Source of the DNA: JAAZKA01 sp034926225
Lineage (GTDB): Bacteria; Bacillota; Clostridia; Oscillospirales; QAMX01
Assembly (NCBI GenBank): GCA_034926225.1
Contig: JAYFRF010000017.1
Location: forward strand, 28,684 to 92,683
Direction: 5' to 3'
Length of the DNA stretch: 64,000 bases
In this document: piece by piece, positions 32,554 to 41,175 of the stretch
Position numbering within the stretch: the first letter of the stretch is position 1
How the letters are laid out: every line of letters starts with the position of its first letter
Translations under genes and position numbers: made by a program
Notes under the pieces: model-generated
Told to the model about the DNA's origin: nothing
Databases searched by the model: none
What the model saw: the letters and a program-made list of their open reading frames with translations, nothing else

Positions 32554-34034
32554 CAGTTGTTACCTCCCATGTTTGCGTCAGCCGGGAAACGCGCGTTGAG
32601 CGCCTCGCGAGTCAGTGAATATTTCTTAAGGATATCCTTAGCGTAGGAACCGGAGACGCCTTTGCGTCGGGCGATTTTATAGGTACGGCGATTTTGGTCT
32701 TCGGAATCGACAATGACATTCAGATAAGGAATGCGGGTTTGCCCGAGGGAGTGCTGATGGGTGATATAGATGCCGAAGCAGCCACTTGCGTAAAGCTCAT
32801 CGGCGAGTTTTTCGGTTTCCGTAACAGCGATTTCCTCACTGGTTGTCGCGTAGGTTTCGTTCAGGAGGATTAAGGAATCATCTCCGCGCATAGAACTGAT
32901 TTCGGCGACGCGCTTCTTTTCATCGGCGAAGCGACCGTCCCCGTCAAAGCGTTCGTCGCGGGGGAAATGCGTAAAGATGCCGGAGAGGGGGTAAATTTCC
33001 GCATCGGTGCAGGCGATAGGACAGCCGCAGAGGAACAGGAGCGCCGCGACGCCGACGGTACGGAGATAGGTGGTCTTGCCGCCGCCATTGGCGCCGGTGA
33101 GGTAATAGAACGGCGACTCGGCATCAAACTGCACGTCGTTTGGGATAATGTCCGGCTCACCCTTCGACAGCAGGGTAATATCGTAGCAGCGGTGAATATC
33201 AATTTTCTTTGTTTTGGCGATACGGGGGAAGGTCAGCGGGATTCCCGCCGCGCGGATGCGGTCACCGAGCTTGGTAATTTCGTTGCAGAAGGAAAGCTCT
33301 AAGCGGTAGGACAGAAGAGAGGGGTCAAAGTAAGCGGTGTATTTTTTATAAAATTCCCGGAACGCGTCAAACTCTTTCGGATACAGCCCGGCTATTGCGT
33401 CAATCAACTGCGGAGCGATCACGTAAGAGAGGGTACGGGCGGGGGAGAATTCAGAGAAGCCGAGTTCTGCGGCGCAGCGGGAGAGACGTTCCTCGAAGGT
33501 ATCAGGCGCTTCGGCGGACACCTTTAAGCGGTTGCCGCGGATGCGGATGCGATTTTCCCGGATGGCGTCGATGTTGGGGTAGAGCGTAGCGAGGACGGTT
33601 TCCATATCCAGAAACGCATCGGAGACGACAAGCTGCGCAAAGTAGCGAGCGAAGCGGGTATATAAGACACCGCTGTCCTGAATGTCCGGGGCGTTTGCCG
33701 CATCTCGGCAGAAAGTATGATAGGCGTTGATCAGACCGAGATAGGAGAGAACACGCTCATTCTCACAGCGAACCTTGGAGAAGCTCTCATAACAATCGGT
33801 GACAGCGTCGATATCTTGGGCGAGTTTGGTAAAGTAGCCGCGTCGGGCGTCGGAGGAGGAGAGTGCGCGAAGCAGCGCCTGACGCGCGAGGATATCCCCG
33901 GCGGCGCAGGGGATGCAGAGCGCAGGAGCTACGGAATGCGGCAAAAGCAGCGTCAGGCGCAGATCTTCCGGTACATTTTCGGGCATTTTCCGTTCCGGCG
34001 GCGCGTCGCAAAACAGCAAACTGGGGAAACGCAT
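32553..34034 (-). CDS. MutS-like ATPase (first of pair)
   Basis: 493 residues with the same plan as its downstream neighbour: a helical N-terminal part and a C-terminal ATPase with Walker A TGANGGGKTTYLRTVGVA, Walker B DSLILLNETYATT and FGIYITHQHSL. It too lacks the MutS mismatch-recognition domain and carries Asn for the Walker B Asp. The stop overlaps the next start. Overall identity between the two is low outside motifs, as expected for an ancient duplicated pair. A promoter lies 55 bases upstream. Confidence 0.85.
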   Translation of the reverse strand: MRFPSLLFCDAPPERKMPENVPEDLRLTLLLPHSVAPALCIPCAAGDILARQALLRALSSSDARRGYFTKLAQDIDAVTDCYESFSKVRCENERVLSYLGLINAYHTFCRDAANAPDIQDSGVLYTRFARYFAQLVVSDAFLDMETVLATLYPNIDAIRENRIRIRGNRLKVSAEAPDTFEERLSRCAAELGFSEFSPARTLSYVIAPQLIDAIAGLYPKEFDAFREFYKKYTAYFDPSLLSYRLELSFCNEITKLGDRIRAAGIPLTFPRIAKTKKIDIHRCYDITLLSKGEPDIIPNDVQFDAESPFYYLTGANGGGKTTYLRTVGVAALLFLCGCPIACTDAEIYPLSGIFTHFPRDERFDGDGRFADEKKRVAEISSMRGDDSLILLNETYATTSEEIAVTETEKLADELYASGCFGIYITHQHSLGQTRIPYLNVIVDSEDQNRRTYKIARRKGVSGSYAKDILKKYSLTREALNARFPADANMGGNN

Positions 34035-34088
34035 AACGGTCTACCTCATCATCGGGCACAATATCGTTTTCAAAGACCCGCGAACTTT

Positions 34089-34117
34089 ATTATAACACAC
34101 AAAGGGTCTCTTGACAA
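34089..34117 (-). promoter_or_regulatory. Promoter of the paired MutS-like genes
   Basis: Minus-strand TTGTCA (34117-34112), 17-base spacer, TATAAT (34094-34089). The -35 lies within a small palindrome (TTGTC-AAGAG) that also yields TTGACA on the plus strand. Confidence 0.75.
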
Positions 34118-34188
34118 GACAAAATGATAGACGGATTGTAAACATGGCTCAAAAAAGCAAATGTTTGGCAATCCGTCTTTATAAAGTG

Positions 34189-35184
34189 TTATTTCCGTGC
34201 GCCGCCGACCGATTCAATTTCAGACAGTACGAGTTCGAGGGATTTAACCGCTTCGGGCAGCGTGTTGATTTCGATTGGTTCTCCGGCTGCGATATGCTGG
34301 GTAAAGTATTGCAGCTCATTAAAATATGCGCCGAGATCGGAGATATTGCCGCCGCCCTCGACGATGGTACCGGCAGCCTCACGCTTATAATCGGGGTGAA
34401 CAACGCATGTCTCGGTGTAGACGGTCAAACTTCCGTGTTCCATAACGACCGTCGCGCGCTCGAACATCGCGCGGAATTCCATCGAGAAGGGGAAGGTTGC
34501 GGGGTAGTCCCAAATACCCTCGGCAAAGACGGTGGTATCGCCGTAGCCGTAGGCGGCACCGATATGGATGATTTTCCCCGACGCGTCGCGGGAGACGGCG
34601 GAGCGGACGGTCTCCGGTTCGCCGCAAAGGGAGCGGATGAAATCGCAGTCGTGGATGTGCATATCAAGCGCCATGGTACCGGAGCGGACAGGATCTGTAA
34701 GCCAGGCGTCCCATCCCCAGGTGGGCAGCGGGCTGACGCGCTTGAAGGTAGCGGTAACGAGCTTGCCGTAGCGGCCGTCGTCGTGAGCGGCTTTGAGCCA
34801 CATGTATTCGTCCCACAGCCGGATGACCTGACCGACCATGACCTTAGCACCGGTTTTTTTCTGGGCATCGACGAGAGCGCGGCCTTCGGCGGCGGTAAGC
34901 GCAACGGGCTTTTCAATGAAAACGGCGTTAACCTTTTCCATGGCGGCGAGGGCATGCGCAGCGTGAAGGAAGGTAGGCAGGCAGATGTCAATGACGTCTA
35001 CATCAGCGTTCGCGATGAGATCAAATCCTGAGTCGAAAGTGGCGCAATGGTATTTCGCGGTCATTTCGTCGCGCTTTTCCGGACGGATATCCGCGACCGC
35101 GGAAATGGGGTAGCCAAGAGCCTCGTAGCAGGCCGCATGCATGGAACCCATAAAACCCGCGCCGATCAAACCGATTTTCAGCAT
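34189..35184 (-). CDS. Gfo/Idh/MocA family oxidoreductase
   Basis: 331 residues beginning MLKIGLIGAGFMGSMHAACYE; the catalytic lysine is in VFIEKPVALT, and GTMALDMHIHDCDFIRSLCG carries the active-site Asp/His pair. AAAGGAGCA precedes the ATG. It lies just downstream of an isomerase/epimerase gene on the same strand, with a terminator-like hairpin between them, repeating the oxidoreductase-isomerase pairing at 15-18 kb. Substrate probably a sugar, inositol or glycoside; unknown. Confidence 0.9.
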   Translation of the reverse strand: MLKIGLIGAGFMGSMHAACYEALGYPISAVADIRPEKRDEMTAKYHCATFDSGFDLIANADVDVIDICLPTFLHAAHALAAMEKVNAVFIEKPVALTAAEGRALVDAQKKTGAKVMVGQVIRLWDEYMWLKAAHDDGRYGKLVTATFKRVSPLPTWGWDAWLTDPVRSGTMALDMHIHDCDFIRSLCGEPETVRSAVSRDASGKIIHIGAAYGYGDTTVFAEGIWDYPATFPFSMEFRAMFERATVVMEHGSLTVYTETCVVHPDYKREAAGTIVEGGGNISDLGAYFNELQYFTQHIAAGEPIEINTLPEAVKSLELVLSEIESVGGARK

Positions 35185-35204
35185 AGAATGATGCTCCTTT
35201 CAGA

Positions 35205-35250
35205 TAAAAAAAGGGACACAAAGAGATTAGAATAACAGATTGTGTCCCTT
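35205..35250 (-). terminator. Terminator between isomerase and oxidoreductase genes
   Basis: Perfect 11-bp arms AAGGGACACAA / TTGTGTCCCTT with an 18-base loop and seven T on the minus strand, 13 bases after the isomerase stop and 20 bases before the next ATG. Confidence 0.82.
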
Positions 35251-35262
35251 CATATGATTCAA

Positions 35263-36078
35263 TTAAAGCAATTTTTCGAGCATGGCTTTCGCGGCGAGGA
35301 TATCGTGTAGCTGCTGTTCGCCGGAGATCTCGCGTTCGATTGTGAGAGGACCATTGTAGCCGATTTCCTTAAACTTTGCGATCAGGGCGGGGAAGTTGAC
35401 CTTGCCTTCCCCAAGGGGTGTTTCACGGCCTAAATGCTTGCCGTCGGTCGGATAGCAGCCGTCCTTGATGTGGGTGTTGCGGACATACTTGCCAAAGACG
35501 TCGAGCGCATCGACGGGATTGGCTTTGCCGTAGAGGATGAGGTTTGCGGTATCGAGGTTGATCCCGATGTTGCCGGTACCGATATCCTCGATGGCACGCA
35601 GCAGGACGACCGGCGTTTCCTGTCCGGTTTCAAAGAGGAAATACTGGCCGCGCTCCTTGAGGATTCCCGCGATGTATTTCAGCATCGCGACGGTGCCGAT
35701 ATAGTCCGGGTCGTGCGGATTTTCGGGCATGAAGCCGACATGGGTGATGACGTCGGTCACACCGATTTTATAGGCGAACTCGGCGCCGGCGAGGAACTGC
35801 TCGGCGCGCTTCATACGATACGCGGGGGGCACCATGCCGAGGGTAGAGGGGCCCGAGATGAAATCCCAGACACCGGGGCCGCCGTGCCAGCCCGCCCAGA
35901 CGGCGGAGATCTGTACGCCGGTTTCGACCATCGCGAGTTTTGCCGTTTCGGCGTACTCATCAGTCAGTTTGGACGGATCCCAGCAGCTCAGCATGCAGGT
36001 TTCAAAGCCAAGCTCCGCAAGCTGCCGCATTTTCGGAGTCATATCGGGGCCGAGAGTAATAAAAACACCAAGCTTCAT
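35263..36078 (-). CDS. Sugar phosphate isomerase/epimerase family protein
   Basis: 271 residues of the xylose-isomerase-like TIM-barrel type: MKLGVFITLGPDMTPKMRQLAELGFE, FETGQETPVVLLRAIEDI, IGINLDTANLILYGKANPVDAL, NTHIKDGCYPTDG and LTIEREISG provide the metal ligands (Glu, Asp, His, Glu). It is clearly paralogous to the protein at 15126-15941, sharing the last motif TIEREISG and the NPVDAL..YG(K/N) segment. Substrate unknown. Confidence 0.9.
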   Translation of the reverse strand: MKLGVFITLGPDMTPKMRQLAELGFETCMLSCWDPSKLTDEYAETAKLAMVETGVQISAVWAGWHGGPGVWDFISGPSTLGMVPPAYRMKRAEQFLAGAEFAYKIGVTDVITHVGFMPENPHDPDYIGTVAMLKYIAGILKERGQYFLFETGQETPVVLLRAIEDIGTGNIGINLDTANLILYGKANPVDALDVFGKYVRNTHIKDGCYPTDGKHLGRETPLGEGKVNFPALIAKFKEIGYNGPLTIEREISGEQQLHDILAAKAMLEKLL

Positions 36079-36100
36079 GCGTAATCCCCCATTTTATCGG

Positions 36101-36931
36101 TTATTTCTTGCCGTCAAGCAGACGGGTGACAGCGTCGCCGAGATAATCGCCCTCGAAAAGCTCTACCGTGCCTGAGTCGCAGACCTTCGCGAGTTCCGGA
36201 TCGACCGGGATACGGGCAAGGACGTCGAGACCGTGCGCGTCGGCGATTTCAGAGATATGGCTGTCGCCGAAGATTTTATATTCCTTACCGCAGTCGGGGC
36301 ATTTGAAATAGCTCATATTCTCAATGAGGCCGACGATCGGGACATTCATGAGATTTGCCATGTTCACGGCCTTGGAGACGACCATAGAGACAAGCTCCTG
36401 GGGGGAGGCAACGATGAAAATACCGTCGATGGGCAGCGACTGGAAGACGGTGAGCGGGACATCGCCGGTTCCGGGGGGCATATCGACGAACATATAGTCG
36501 ACGTCCTTCCAGATGACCTCGGTCCAGAACTGCTTGACGGTGCCGGCGATGACGGGACCGCGCCAGACGACGGGGCGGGTTTCCTCGTCAAGGAGGAGGT
36601 TGACGGACATGATTTGGGTGCCGAACTTGGTTTCTTTGGCGAAGATGCCGTCGTCCATACCTTCGACAGGGCCTTTCACGCCGAACATTTTCGGGATAGA
36701 GGGGCCGGTGATGTCGGCGTCGAGGATGGCGGTATGGTAACCCTGACGCTGAAGGGAAACGGCGAGCATGGAGGTGACGATGGACTTGCCTACGCCGCCC
36801 TTACCGCTGACAACGCCGTAAACATGCTTGACGCTGGAGAGGGGATGGAGCTTTTCGATGAGATCCTCGGGGTTTTTATGACCACAATTCTGACTACAGG
36901 TGCTGCAATCATGGGTGCATTCTTCAGACAT
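36101..36931 (-). CDS. mrp: Mrp/NBP35-type Fe-S cluster carrier P-loop ATPase
   Basis: 276 residues. The N-terminus has an extra cysteine group (ECTHDCSTCSQNCG), as in NBP35-type proteins. The P loop is the deviant VSGKGGVGKS (about 41-50), followed by ILDADITGPSIPKMFG, the switch MFVDMPPGTGDVPLT, and the bridging pair in SYFKCPDCGKEY. It binds and hands over 4Fe-4S clusters to apoproteins. It seems to be transcribed alone from the promoter at 36968-36996, ending 22 bases before the isomerase start. Confidence 0.93.
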   Translation of the reverse strand: MSEECTHDCSTCSQNCGHKNPEDLIEKLHPLSSVKHVYGVVSGKGGVGKSIVTSMLAVSLQRQGYHTAILDADITGPSIPKMFGVKGPVEGMDDGIFAKETKFGTQIMSVNLLLDEETRPVVWRGPVIAGTVKQFWTEVIWKDVDYMFVDMPPGTGDVPLTVFQSLPIDGIFIVASPQELVSMVVSKAVNMANLMNVPIVGLIENMSYFKCPDCGKEYKIFGDSHISEIADAHGLDVLARIPVDPELAKVCDSGTVELFEGDYLGDAVTRLLDGKK

Positions 36932-36967
36932 GGCGAGCCTTCTTTCTTACGATGTGAATTTGAAGGT

Positions 36968-36996
36968 ATTATACCCTTTATTTCAGAAAACGTCAA
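36968..36996 (-). promoter_or_regulatory. mrp promoter
   Basis: Minus-strand TTGACG (36996-36991), 17-base spacer, TATAAT (36973-36968). Confidence 0.8.
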
Positions 36997-37062
36997 GGCA
37001 TGATTGATGAACGTTTTGGATGAAAAAAGGACGGGAGAAATGAAAACTTTCAACCGAACTTA

Positions 37063-37091
37063 TTGACGAGTGAATGGATTTAGTGTAAAAT
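37063..37091 (+). promoter_or_regulatory. Promoter of the transglutaminase-like lipoprotein gene
   Basis: TTGACG (37063-37068), 17-base spacer, TAAAAT (37086-37091), 60 bases before the ATG. Confidence 0.75.
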
Positions 37092-37150
37092 GAAAATCGG
37101 GTTATTATACGGACGTAAGTAAACGTTTTAACATAAGAGGAGAGAGAAAA

Positions 37151-38695
37151 ATGGGCAAACGCATGGCGGCGCTGCTGGTTGCCGTTGCGGTCACGCTGGG
37201 ATTGGCGTGCGGCACAGGGTGCGAGAGCATGCTGGAGCGAGAATATATAGTGACCTCGAGCCATGCGGAAGTCACAACGGCGTCGCAGGATACGAGCAGC
37301 GTTCGGCTCGGGTCGATCGAAGAGGTCATGGAGCTGCTTTCGGAGGCGGTTCGGGCGGGTACGACGGAGCTGTCGGTGCAGCTTGCCTACCACGGCGAGG
37401 ACCTGGAGGAAGAGCTGAAGGATGCGATAGCGAGCTATAAAAACGATCCAATCTGTGCGTACGCGGTACAGCTGATCCCGTATCGGATTACAAAAATTTT
37501 GACATACTATGAAATCCGCTTTGATATCTCGTACCGGCGGACAGCGGCGCAGATCGCGGCAATCCGGGAGGTAAGCTCGCCGGAGGCTTTCGAAAAGGAG
37601 CTTCATACGATGCTTTCGGTTTTTGCGCAGTCCAGGGCGTTCCTGATCGACCGTTACGATTCCGAAACGTATAACTTTGACGAAACCTTTTACGGCATCT
37701 ACGAAAACACGCCGGCGGTTGCGTACGGGGTCACAGGCGCGTCGTATACGTTAAGCCCGGAGAGCGGGGATGCGCGCGTCATGGAGGTAACGATAGACTA
37801 TGCCGAGAGTCCGGCAACGCTTTTAACAAAATCGCTGTCGGCGTCGAGTCTTGCGAAGGTGATCGCATCGACGGCGGAGGCGACGGGAGACGCGCTGTAT
37901 GTAGAGCTGCACGACGCGCTGTGCCGATTTGCGCGGTATGATGAGGAAACGGCAAATGCGGACATGTCGCAGACAAAGGTTGTATATACGGACCCGTATA
38001 CGGCGTACGGAGCTTTAGCCCAGAGCCGCGCGGTGTCGGCCGGATACGCGATGGCGTACAAGCAGCTTTGTGATGAGGCCGGCATCCCATGCAAGATCGT
38101 CCACGGAAGGCTTGGGAGTGACGATCATGTGTGGAATCTCGTGCAGCTTTCCGATGAGAATTGGTATCATGTGGATGTATCGTTGGACGATGAAGAAAAG
38201 CAGACGGGGTATCGTTTCTTCGGGCTTTCGGATGATGAAATGAGTCTGACACATCAGTGGGACGCGTCGAAATACCCGGCATGCGACGGGGAAAACGGGC
38301 GGGATATGCTGCCCGAGGATGAAGAGCTGCGCAGTCACTCGCGGTATGTGGATATTGTTCCGACGCAGAGGCCCGGCGATGGAGATGGGGAAAATACCGA
38401 TGTGGATGTAGAGATCGTTGATCTGCCGCCGGATGTGAAGCCCACGACGGAGCCGTCGGCGGGGAACGCGGGGACCCAGACGAGCGGGACGGATGCGGTT
38501 ACCGTACCGGAGGGACCGGGGAACGCGGAGCCTGATCCGACGGAGAACTCGACGCCCAGCTTTCCGGAACCGAGCCAGACCACGCCGACCTATCCGGAGG
38601 TAACATTGCCTGGCTTGCCGGTGGAAACACCGACAGGGGAGCCGGATACAACAGATCCGACATATGGGAGCGGTGAGTTTGAAACGGCGTCTTAG
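37151..38695 (+). CDS. Secreted transglutaminase-like protein with Pro/Thr-rich tail, probable lipoprotein
   Basis: 514 residues. GAGGAGAG precedes the ATG. A hydrophobic export signal ends in LACGTGC, so lipid attachment is likely at Cys20 or Cys24. Residues 250-350 match the transglutaminase-like core: RAVSAGYAMAYKQLCDEAGIPCK, then the histidine in DDHVWNLVQL and the aspartate in WYHVDVSLDD. At the place of the catalytic cysteine (usually VCxGYA) there is serine (VSAGYA), so enzyme activity is doubtful. The last 120 residues are a Pro/Thr/Glu-rich, wall-spanning type of tail. Single-gene unit. Confidence 0.82.
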   Translation: MGKRMAALLVAVAVTLGLACGTGCESMLEREYIVTSSHAEVTTASQDTSSVRLGSIEEVMELLSEAVRAGTTELSVQLAYHGEDLEEELKDAIASYKNDPICAYAVQLIPYRITKILTYYEIRFDISYRRTAAQIAAIREVSSPEAFEKELHTMLSVFAQSRAFLIDRYDSETYNFDETFYGIYENTPAVAYGVTGASYTLSPESGDARVMEVTIDYAESPATLLTKSLSASSLAKVIASTAEATGDALYVELHDALCRFARYDEETANADMSQTKVVYTDPYTAYGALAQSRAVSAGYAMAYKQLCDEAGIPCKIVHGRLGSDDHVWNLVQLSDENWYHVDVSLDDEEKQTGYRFFGLSDDEMSLTHQWDASKYPACDGENGRDMLPEDEELRSHSRYVDIVPTQRPGDGDGENTDVDVEIVDLPPDVKPTTEPSAGNAGTQTSGTDAVTVPEGPGNAEPDPTENSTPSFPEPSQTTPTYPEVTLPGLPVETPTGEPDTTDPTYGSGEFETAS

Positions 38696-38754
38696 GCGGA
38701 AGGTTGAAATATACAAAACAGCTTCCGAAATGTCGTGGGGAACACCGGAAAATC

Positions 38755-38783
38755 TTGACGTTTTAAACGGATTCTGCTATACT
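38755..38783 (+). promoter_or_regulatory. Promoter of the xpaC-telA-lemA-tpm operon
   Basis: TTGACG (38755-38760), 17-base spacer, TATACT (38778-38783), 22 bases before the ATG. Confidence 0.8.
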
Positions 38784-38804
38784 ATATAAGCAGGAGGATG
38801 AAAG

Positions 38805-39434
38805 ATGAAACAAAGAAAGGTTCGCAGCGCCGTACCGATTTACATTACCGCCGGAGCGTTTATACTGTACGGGTTTTTGTTCCCGCTGTACATGATGCGC
38901 CATATCACGGCGGCGCTGATCGTATGTGCGCTGATTTATTGTATTTGCCTGCCGTTCTTCCCGAAAAAGACGATCGTTGAAGAGGAAAAGGAGACACCTG
39001 TCAATACGGGTGACCCGGAAGTAGACACGATCATCACACGCGGACGGGAATCGGTGGCCAAGCTCCGGCGCTTAAACGATCAGATACGAGACGAGTATCT
39101 GTCGTTGCAGATGGCGCGGATGGAAAAGGCGTGCAAGCTGATTTTCGATACGGTCGCCGAGCATCCGGAGCGCACGGGAAAGATTCGCAAATTCCTCAAT
39201 TATTATCTGCCGACGTCCTTAAAGCTTTTGGAATCCTATAAAAAGCTGTCGGAAAAGGGCGTTGAGGGAGAGAACATACGCGGAACGCTGGATTCGGTCA
39301 AAAACAGCATGGATATGATCGCGACAGCGTTTGAAAAGCAGGCTGACAGCTTGTTCGCGGATGAAAACATGGATATTACGACGGATATCGAAGTGCTGGA
39401 ACGTGTGATGAAAACGGAAGGCTTGAAGGAGTAA
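38805..39434 (+). CDS. xpaC: XpaC-family protein (5-bromo-4-chloroindolyl phosphate hydrolysis protein)
   Basis: 209 residues. Two membrane helices near the N-terminus (PIYITAGAFILYGFLFPLYMM and HITAALIVCALIYCICLPFF) are followed by a long helical cytoplasmic domain: GRESVAKLRRLNDQIRD, FLNYYLPTSLKLLESYKKL, which is the XpaC signature. The family name comes from an old phenotype and the true role is not settled. It is cotranscribed with telA six bases downstream, as in Bacillus (yceG-H-type loci). Confidence 0.88.
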   Translation: MKQRKVRSAVPIYITAGAFILYGFLFPLYMMRHITAALIVCALIYCICLPFFPKKTIVEEEKETPVNTGDPEVDTIITRGRESVAKLRRLNDQIRDEYLSLQMARMEKACKLIFDTVAEHPERTGKIRKFLNYYLPTSLKLLESYKKLSEKGVEGENIRGTLDSVKNSMDMIATAFEKQADSLFADENMDITTDIEVLERVMKTEGLKE

Positions 39435-39440
39435 GTAAAA

Positions 39441-40589
39441 ATGGATGCGTATAAGCCCAAATTAACGCTGGAACCCGATCGGGAAGCCCCCGCCGCACCG
39501 GAGCTTTCTACAATGGATGTTGAGAAGGAAAAGGCCGTCGTTCAGAAGGCGATCGACGAGTTATCGCGCCTGACTCCCGAAGAACAGGCTGCAGTCGCGG
39601 ACTTTGCGTCGAAGATCAACATCACCGATTCCAATCAGGTACTGTCGTACGGCTCGGCTGCGCAGAAGAAGCTTGCGAGCTTTTCGGATACGGCGCTCGA
39701 GAAGGTCAAAACAAAGGACTTAGGCGAGGTCGGCGAGATGATGACGAGTCTCATCGTCGAGCTGAAGGGCTTTAACCTCAGCGAGGAGGATAAAAAGGGC
39801 ATTCGCGGTTGGTTTAAGAAAAACAGTAACCAGATCCTTGCGACAAAGGCGAAGTTTGACTCGTGTGAGGTTAATGTCGAAAAGATCGCCGGAATGCTGG
39901 AGGACCACCAGATAACGCTCCTTAAGGACATCGCGGTCATGGATAAGATGTACGACTTGAATCTCGCTTACTTCAAGGAGCTGACGATGTATATCCTTGC
40001 GGGTAAGAAGCGGCTCGAGGAGTTCCGCGCGACGACGGTGAAGGAAGCGATTGGCAAAGCGCAGCAGTCGAATCTGCCTGAGGACGCGCAGGCGGCCAAC
40101 GACCTCGCCAATTACGCGGATCGGTTTGAAAAGAAACTCTACGACCTCGAGCTGACGCGCAATATTTCCATTCAGATGGCACCGCAGATCCGGCTTCTGC
40201 AAAATAATGACAGCCTGATGGCGGAAAAAATCCAATCGACGATCGTAAACACGATTCCTCTTTGGAAAAGCCAGATGCTCTTGGCACTGGGTCTTGAAAA
40301 CTCGCGCCGCGCGATGGAAGCGCAGCGCGCGGTATCGGATATGACCAATGAACTTTTAAAACGCAACGCGGAAGCTTTAAAGCTTGGCAGCATCGAGACC
40401 GCACGGGAATCCGAACGGGGTATTGTCGATATCGAGACTCTGAAGGCAACGAACCAGTCGCTGATTTCAACGCTGGATGAGGTCATGAAAATACAGGAGG
40501 ACGGGCGTACGAAGCGCCGCGCGGCGGAGCAGGAGCTTACGCAGATTGAAAACGAGCTGAAAGCGAAGCTTTTGTCCCTGCGCGCATAA
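39441..40589 (+). CDS. telA: TelA-like toxic anion resistance protein
   Basis: 382 residues, almost entirely alpha-helical and soluble. Family features: EEQAAVADFASKINITDSNQVLSYGSAAQKKLASFSD, GWFKKNSNQILATKAKFD, DKMYDLNLAYFKELTMYILAGKKRLEE, and LWKSQMLLALGLENSRRAMEAQ. TelA proteins are linked to tellurite and cell-envelope-stress resistance and are usually partnered with XpaC, as here. The mechanism is unknown. Confidence 0.92.
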   Translation: MDAYKPKLTLEPDREAPAAPELSTMDVEKEKAVVQKAIDELSRLTPEEQAAVADFASKINITDSNQVLSYGSAAQKKLASFSDTALEKVKTKDLGEVGEMMTSLIVELKGFNLSEEDKKGIRGWFKKNSNQILATKAKFDSCEVNVEKIAGMLEDHQITLLKDIAVMDKMYDLNLAYFKELTMYILAGKKRLEEFRATTVKEAIGKAQQSNLPEDAQAANDLANYADRFEKKLYDLELTRNISIQMAPQIRLLQNNDSLMAEKIQSTIVNTIPLWKSQMLLALGLENSRRAMEAQRAVSDMTNELLKRNAEALKLGSIETARESERGIVDIETLKATNQSLISTLDEVMKIQEDGRTKRRAAEQELTQIENELKAKLLSLRA

Positions 40590-40605
40590 GGAATAAGAGG
40601 AAAAC

Positions 40606-41154
40606 ATGAAATTCTTATATAATCGCAAGCTTGCAGTGATCATTCTCGTCATCTGCATCGTCGGTACGATCCTGGTCGGCGGCGGGCGCTCGCTCGAGCG
40701 GTATCGGGATACGCAGGGGCAGCTTTTCTACAACGGTACGACGGGGGATGGCAACAGCATCGCAAGCGACCTGCGTGCGCGGTGCGAAGCGGGGCATAAC
40801 CTGATCACGGTTGCGAAGCGCTATATGGACGCAAATGCGGCGGAGATCAAAGCCTTGAGCGACTCGATCACGACGCTCGAGAACGCAGCAACAGTGCGGG
40901 AAGCGTTTGACGCAAACTACGACCTGACGCTCTCGGCGGATCACTTGTATAGCGTGCTGAATAACACGGCGCTGTCGGATGCGGATAAGAAGCTTGTCTC
41001 GGGTCAGTTCACGGAGCTTACGTCGCGGAATCAAACGATCAGCCACGATGGGTATAATACCGTTGCGGTTGAATTCAACGACCTTCTCGGACGGTTTCCG
41101 ACGTCTGTAATCGCGATGGCGAATGGAATTGTGCCGCTCGAGCTGTTCCGGTAA
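40606..41154 (+). CDS. lemA: LemA family protein
   Basis: 182 residues with an N-terminal membrane anchor (LAVIILVICIVGTILVGGG) and a helical bundle domain outside: DLRARCEAGHNLITVAKRY, ELTSRNQTISHDGYNTVAVEFNDLLGRFPTSVIAMANGIVPLELF. The YN..V..FN....FP pattern before the C-terminus is the LemA signature. LemA genes are commonly next to TPM-domain genes, as is the case here. Confidence 0.9.
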   Translation: MKFLYNRKLAVIILVICIVGTILVGGGRSLERYRDTQGQLFYNGTTGDGNSIASDLRARCEAGHNLITVAKRYMDANAAEIKALSDSITTLENAATVREAFDANYDLTLSADHLYSVLNNTALSDADKKLVSGQFTELTSRNQTISHDGYNTVAVEFNDLLGRFPTSVIAMANGIVPLELFR

Positions 41155-41175
41155 AAGGAGAAATCGGAGAAGAAA

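Noticed and set aside
31036..34034. Classical mutS-mutL mismatch-repair operon
   Set aside because: Both proteins lack the mismatch-binding domain and there is no mutL neighbour.
36233..37003. 256-codon plus-strand frame rich in Gly/Asp
   Set aside because: Antisense to mrp; composition typical of shadows of GC-biased codons.
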